DNA from: JBQTKD01 sp052389435
GTDB taxonomy: Bacteria > Actinomycetota > Actinomycetes > Sporichthyales > Sporichthyaceae
Assembly (NCBI GenBank): GCA_052389435.1
Contig: JBQTIB010000147.1
Coordinates: 1-8,335, forward strand
Direction: 5' to 3'
Length of the DNA: 8,335 nt
Shown piece by piece: positions 6,234 to 8,335 of this stretch. The notes beneath the pieces were generated by a model. It did no database searches and was not told the DNA's origin. It saw nothing but the letters and a program-made list of their open reading frames with translations. Positions within the stretch are counted from its first letter, which is position 1; each line of letters begins with the position of its first letter. A program made the position numbers and the translations under genes.

Positions 6234-6785
6234 TCAGCGAGATTTCCAGACCTCCGGCCGCCGGGCGGCGGAATAGATGTGCGGCACTGCAACGGAGGCT
6301 TCGCCCGAGAATGCAGAAAGCCAGCGTTCCACGTGGCGGCGAGCGAGAACGTCGACGCGTCCGGGCACGGTGTGGAAGGTGATTTCCTCGCAGCCGGCGA
6401 CAACCACGGCCGGGCGAACGTGAATGGCCTCGCCGGTAGCGCGGGAAAGCGCCTGGGCCGCCCGCCACGCCTGAACCCGTGCCTGTGGAATGTAGGGCAT
6501 CGACCTGCCGTCGACCGAGAAGTCGTCTCCGGCGATGTTGATCAGGACCCGCTCCGGGACCAGTTGCCTGCGCCACACCGGGTGGCGCCGGACGAGCAGC
6601 GAGAACACGCCGATCGGTCCGATCACCAGGTGGGAGATCGCGGGGTAGTCCTCGCCGACCGAGACCTCGTGCAGGACTCGCCAGCCCGGCCCGAGGCGCG
6701 CGATCCCGAGGCTGACGGGCCGCGCGGCCGCGCCGTCGCCGCGATCGCGCCTCGTCAGCCGTCCGGCGACTCTCTCCAGTGACAC
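6234..6785 (-). CDS. NERD-domain protein, probably catalytically inactive
   Basis: A 183-residue protein with the actinobacterial NERD (nuclease-related) pattern: GWRVLHEV at 34-41, SHLVIGPIGVF at 51-61, then a strand, the helix QARVQAWRAAQALSRATG (101-118), and PAVVVAG (125-131). NERD domains belong to the PD-(D/E)xK-like nuclease fold. Related actinobacterial proteins usually read DIDHLVIGP...NTKHH at the active site. Here the aspartates are replaced by Ala49 and Ser51, and the lysine by Arg66, so nuclease activity is doubtful. No membrane span is visible. The start is GTG at 6785, the only in-frame start near the 5' end; its ribosome binding site is poor, with GGGAG about 16 bases upstream. 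The gene follows the cyclase by 48 bp on the same strand and may be cotranscribed. Role unknown. The family is well supported; the loss of activity is inferred from residues. Confidence 0.8.
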   Translation of the reverse strand: MSLERVAGRLTRRDRGDGAAARPVSLGIARLGPGWRVLHEVSVGEDYPAISHLVIGPIGVFSLLVRRHPVWRRQLVPERVLINIAGDDFSVDGRSMPYIPQARVQAWRAAQALSRATGEAIHVRPAVVVAGCEEITFHTVPGRVDVLARRHVERWLSAFSGEASVAVPHIYSAARRPEVWKSR

Positions 6786-6833
6786 CCGAGCATTCTGAAC
6801 ACTCCCGGTTCGAAAGTTGCGTTGCCGCGCGGG

Positions 6834-7553
6834 TTAGTCGCGCTGTGCGACGGCCCGCACGGGAGACCCGTCGGCTCCCTCGAGCGCCAGCGGCAGCAAC
6901 CACACCCGCCACGCTGTCAAGGGACCATTGCGCACGTCATCCGCAATGGCTGTCGGCGTGCCCGGTTCGTCCGGGTTCGTGGAGCCGTTTCGGCTGACAC
7001 GCCCGAGCATTCGCTCGAGATCGCGGAGATTTTCGGCGATCACGCAGTGCGCCGCAGCGAGCACGTGGTGGGTCGGGAGTGCCGGGTCGGCGGTGTCGAC
7101 GCTGGGGGCGTCGATTCCGACGGTTCGAATCCCCGTCGCGACCGCGGCGCGGGCGGCGTCGGGGTGCAGCCACGGGTGGGCGGCGTAGCGGTCCGTTCCC
7201 CAGTGGCGGGACCATCCGGTGCACAGCAGCAGCACGTCTCCGGACTTCGCGGTCGCCAGCGTGGAGGCGAGCAGGTCGGGTCCGATCGGCGCACGGTCGG
7301 GCAGTCCGCGCAGGTCCGCGACGAGGGCTCGTCCGACGAAGCGCTCGAGCGGCAGTTCGTGCAGGCTCGGCAGGGCGTCGTCCACGTGGAAGGGGGCGTC
7401 GACGTGCGTCCCGGACTGGGTCCCGAGGTGCAGGGCGAGCAGGTTGAAGCCGTCGCGGGACGTCGTCGCGACCGTGTGGAACTCGACCTGCGGGTCCCCG
7501 GGCCACACCGGCATGCCCGGTCGGATCGGGTGGCTCAGGTCGATCAGGTGCAT
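6834..7553 (-). CDS. Cyclase / kynurenine formamidase-like hydrolase with an inserted segment
   Basis: A 239-residue metal-dependent hydrolase of the cyclase family (KynB-like, PF04199). It begins MHLIDLSHPIRPGMPVWPGD, and carries the metal-binding motif SGTHVDAPFH at 47-56, GIDAPSVD at 146-153 and IAENL at 172-176. It ends with the typical strand WLLPLALEGADGSPVRAV. Members hydrolyse amides such as N-formylkynurenine or cyclic substrates; the substrate here cannot be told. Residues about 185-214 are a polar, Pro/Asn/Asp-rich segment between the helix ENLRDLERM and the final strand, where relatives join directly or with a short loop. This segment is encoded by the repeat element at 6915-6999. 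The catalytic motif is upstream of it, so the protein may still work. The ATG at 7553 lies three bases after the PPOX stop, without a strong ribosome binding site, which suggests translational coupling. Confidence 0.88.
   Translation of the reverse strand: MHLIDLSHPIRPGMPVWPGDPQVEFHTVATTSRDGFNLLALHLGTQSGTHVDAPFHVDDALPSLHELPLERFVGRALVADLRGLPDRAPIGPDLLASTLATAKSGDVLLLCTGWSRHWGTDRYAAHPWLHPDAARAAVATGIRTVGIDAPSVDTADPALPTHHVLAAAHCVIAENLRDLERMLGRVSRNGSTNPDEPGTPTAIADDVRNGPLTAWRVWLLPLALEGADGSPVRAVAQRD
6915..6999 (-). repeat. Small dispersed repeat element, copy 1, inside the cyclase gene
   Basis: 85 bp, bounded by TGTCA and TGACA, matching 8085-8168 on the opposite strand at about 71 of 85 positions. 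It contains a perfect stem CCATTGCG/CGCAATGG (6925-6932, 6942-6949), a second repeat CCCGG/CCGGG and a third AGCC/GGCT. Read in the cyclase frame it has no stop and encodes about 29 residues. GCG flanks both ends, but whether this is a target duplication is unclear, because removing 88 bp would not restore the frame while removing 87 would. It may be a MITE- or REP-like sequence. Confidence 0.8.
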
Positions 7554-7556
7554 GGC

Positions 7557-8021
7557 TCAGCTCATGCGCGACGCGGGATAGGCGCGCACCGGCGCCACCA
7601 GCACGGCGGTGCGGCGTTCCTCGGCCATGACCCGGTCGTAGGTGTCCCAGTCGTCGTGGGTGCCGCCGGCCGCGGTGAAGATGTTCCGCAGCAGCACGCG
7701 GAGGGCTTCCGCGTCGATCCCGTCGCACGGGTCGTCCGGGCCGATCAGTTGGGCGTCGCCCTCGACGGCCGACCACTCCCAACCGCCGCGCACCGCAAGC
7801 GTGGTGCGCGGCCGCTCGCGGAGAAACTCGAGCTTCTTGGTTCCGCCGCGCGCGACGTAGGCGACGACCTGCTCGCCGGTGATCGGGTGCGCGATCACCC
7901 CGGAGTTCACGAGCGAGGACTGAATGGTCCCGTCCGCGCGGAGCGTCGAGACGATCGTGAGTCCGGTGTCGACCGAGACGACCTTGGCGTAGTTGCTGAG
8001 ATCGAGCGAAGAGGAGGCCAT
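7557..8021 (-). CDS. PPOX-class F420/FMN-dependent oxidoreductase
   Basis: A 154-residue protein of the pyridoxamine 5'-phosphate oxidase-like split-barrel superfamily, close to the actinobacterial F420-dependent PPOX group. Landmarks are TIVSTLRADGTIQSSLVNSG at 22-41, VVAYVARGGTKKLEFLRERP at 52-71, GGWEWSAVEGDAQLIGPDD at 79-97 and FTAAGGTHDDWDTYDRVMAEE at 115-135, ending in AVLVAPVRAY. The length is normal for the family. Such proteins bind flavin or F420 as dimers and reduce diverse substrates; the substrate is not deducible. It is the first gene of a minus-strand cluster with the cyclase (3-bp gap) and NERD gene. No Shine-Dalgarno precedes the ATG, while TAGATT lies six bases upstream, so the transcript may be leaderless. 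Confidence 0.92.
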   Translation of the reverse strand: MASSSLDLSNYAKVVSVDTGLTIVSTLRADGTIQSSLVNSGVIAHPITGEQVVAYVARGGTKKLEFLRERPRTTLAVRGGWEWSAVEGDAQLIGPDDPCDGIDAEALRVLLRNIFTAAGGTHDDWDTYDRVMAEERRTAVLVAPVRAYPASRMS

Positions 8022-8027
8022 GGCGCG

Positions 8028-8033
8028 AATCTA
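8028..8033 (-). promoter_or_regulatory. Candidate -10 box of a leaderless PPOX transcript
   Basis: On the minus strand TAGATT (pattern TAnnnT) ends six bases before the PPOX ATG, where no ribosome binding site is present. That spacing is typical of leaderless actinobacterial genes. No clear -35 box is seen. Confidence 0.4.
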
Positions 8034-8084
8034 GTCGCGGGCTGCTCGAGTCGGTGCGCGGCGGGTGAAGCCGACCCGCTCGAG

Positions 8085-8168
8085 TGTCAGCCGAAATGGC
8101 TCCACAAACCGGACAAAACGGGCGCGCCAACAACCATCGCGGATGACGTGCGCTTTTGGCTCTTGACA
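8085..8168 (+). repeat. Small dispersed repeat element, copy 2, intergenic
   Basis: 84 bp running from TGTCA to TGACA, with flanking bases extending the terminal inverted repeat to GTGTCA/TGACAC. It matches the cyclase-embedded copy in inverted orientation with 13 substitutions and one single-base gap. The palindrome that is perfect in copy 1 is degraded here (CCATCGCG against CGCTTTTGG), so this copy looks older or less constrained. It lies about 50 bases upstream of the putative PPOX promoter. Confidence 0.8.
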
Positions 8169-8335
8169 CCGCGGCAGCGAACGAGCCAGGCGGGCGGAGG
8201 CCGCCTACGACAGAGTTAGGGTCCGGTCGGTGGGGGGCAGATGCGCACCCACCGGACCCGAACCAAACCCCCCGGGCGGGTGCGTGGTGCGGCGGCGGCC
8301 GCAAGCGCCCAAGGGAGCCCCACGGACGGGCGCTC
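8169..8335. other. Intergenic right end with inverted repeats
   Basis: No gene is supported here. Visible structures are GGCGG/CCGCC at 8193-8205, a long imperfect hairpin pairing GGGTCCGGT (8219-8227) with ACCGGACCC (8251-8259), and a 7-bp repeat AGCGCCC/GGGCGCT (8304-8310, 8328-8334) with a 17-base loop. The 8219 hairpin is strong enough to be a terminator for a gene beyond the right edge on the minus strand; that is a guess. Confidence 0.45.

Noticed and set aside
8240..8280. tRNA-like T-arm (GGTTCGGGTCC on the minus strand)
   Set aside because: No matching acceptor, D or anticodon stems could be drawn around it.
6937..8304. 455-codon minus-strand frame across the cyclase and PPOX genes
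   Set aside because: A shifted shadow of two genes with clear family motifs; its product is Arg/Pro-rich.

Overview
The window is high-GC DNA with GC-rich third codon positions, GTG starts, few usable -35/-10 boxes and GC-rich hairpin terminators. It carries a SpoIIE/RsbW-type regulator and a HAMP-repeat kinase, so it comes from an actinomycete. The sequence alone suggests a Streptomyces- or Pseudonocardiaceae-like organism, but the genus cannot be fixed.

Left part (1-3777): two divergent regulatory genes. On the minus strand is the N-terminal 470 codons of a large soluble sensor kinase built from 92-residue HAMP repeats; it runs off the left edge. Across a 215-bp gap, on the plus strand, is a 716-residue protein with an RsbW-like ATPase domain at its N-terminus, GAF-like middle and SpoIIE/PP2C phosphatase at its C-terminus. 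The pair resembles the OsaA/OsaC osmotic-stress and anti-sigma locus known from Streptomyces coelicolor.

Central part (3778-6230): three tandem genes on the plus strand (A 4013-4417, B 4661-5068, C 5715-6176) encode small secreted proteins of a family I do not recognise. Each has a signal peptide, and their 101-residue mature domains are 81-93% identical to one another, with two invariant cysteines. Each gene has its own terminator hairpin. A and B share a duplicated promoter region (TTGACG-N18-TACAnA plus downstream bases), whereas C sits behind a 546-bp, less GC-rich gap and has a different upstream region.

Right part (6231-8335): a minus-strand cluster reads PPOX-class flavin/F420 oxidoreductase, then cyclase/kynurenine-formamidase-like hydrolase (3-bp gap), then a degenerate NERD-domain protein (48-bp gap). 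It converges on gene C at a shared hairpin. The most unusual observation is an 85-bp element inside the cyclase gene, which adds about 29 codons in frame. A second copy, about 84% identical, lies in the intergenic DNA upstream of the PPOX gene. Both copies end in TGTCA/TGACA inverted repeats and contain internal palindromes, so this looks like a small dispersed (MITE- or REP-like) element able to insert into coding sequence without breaking it. The last 165 bases hold only inverted repeats and no convincing gene.
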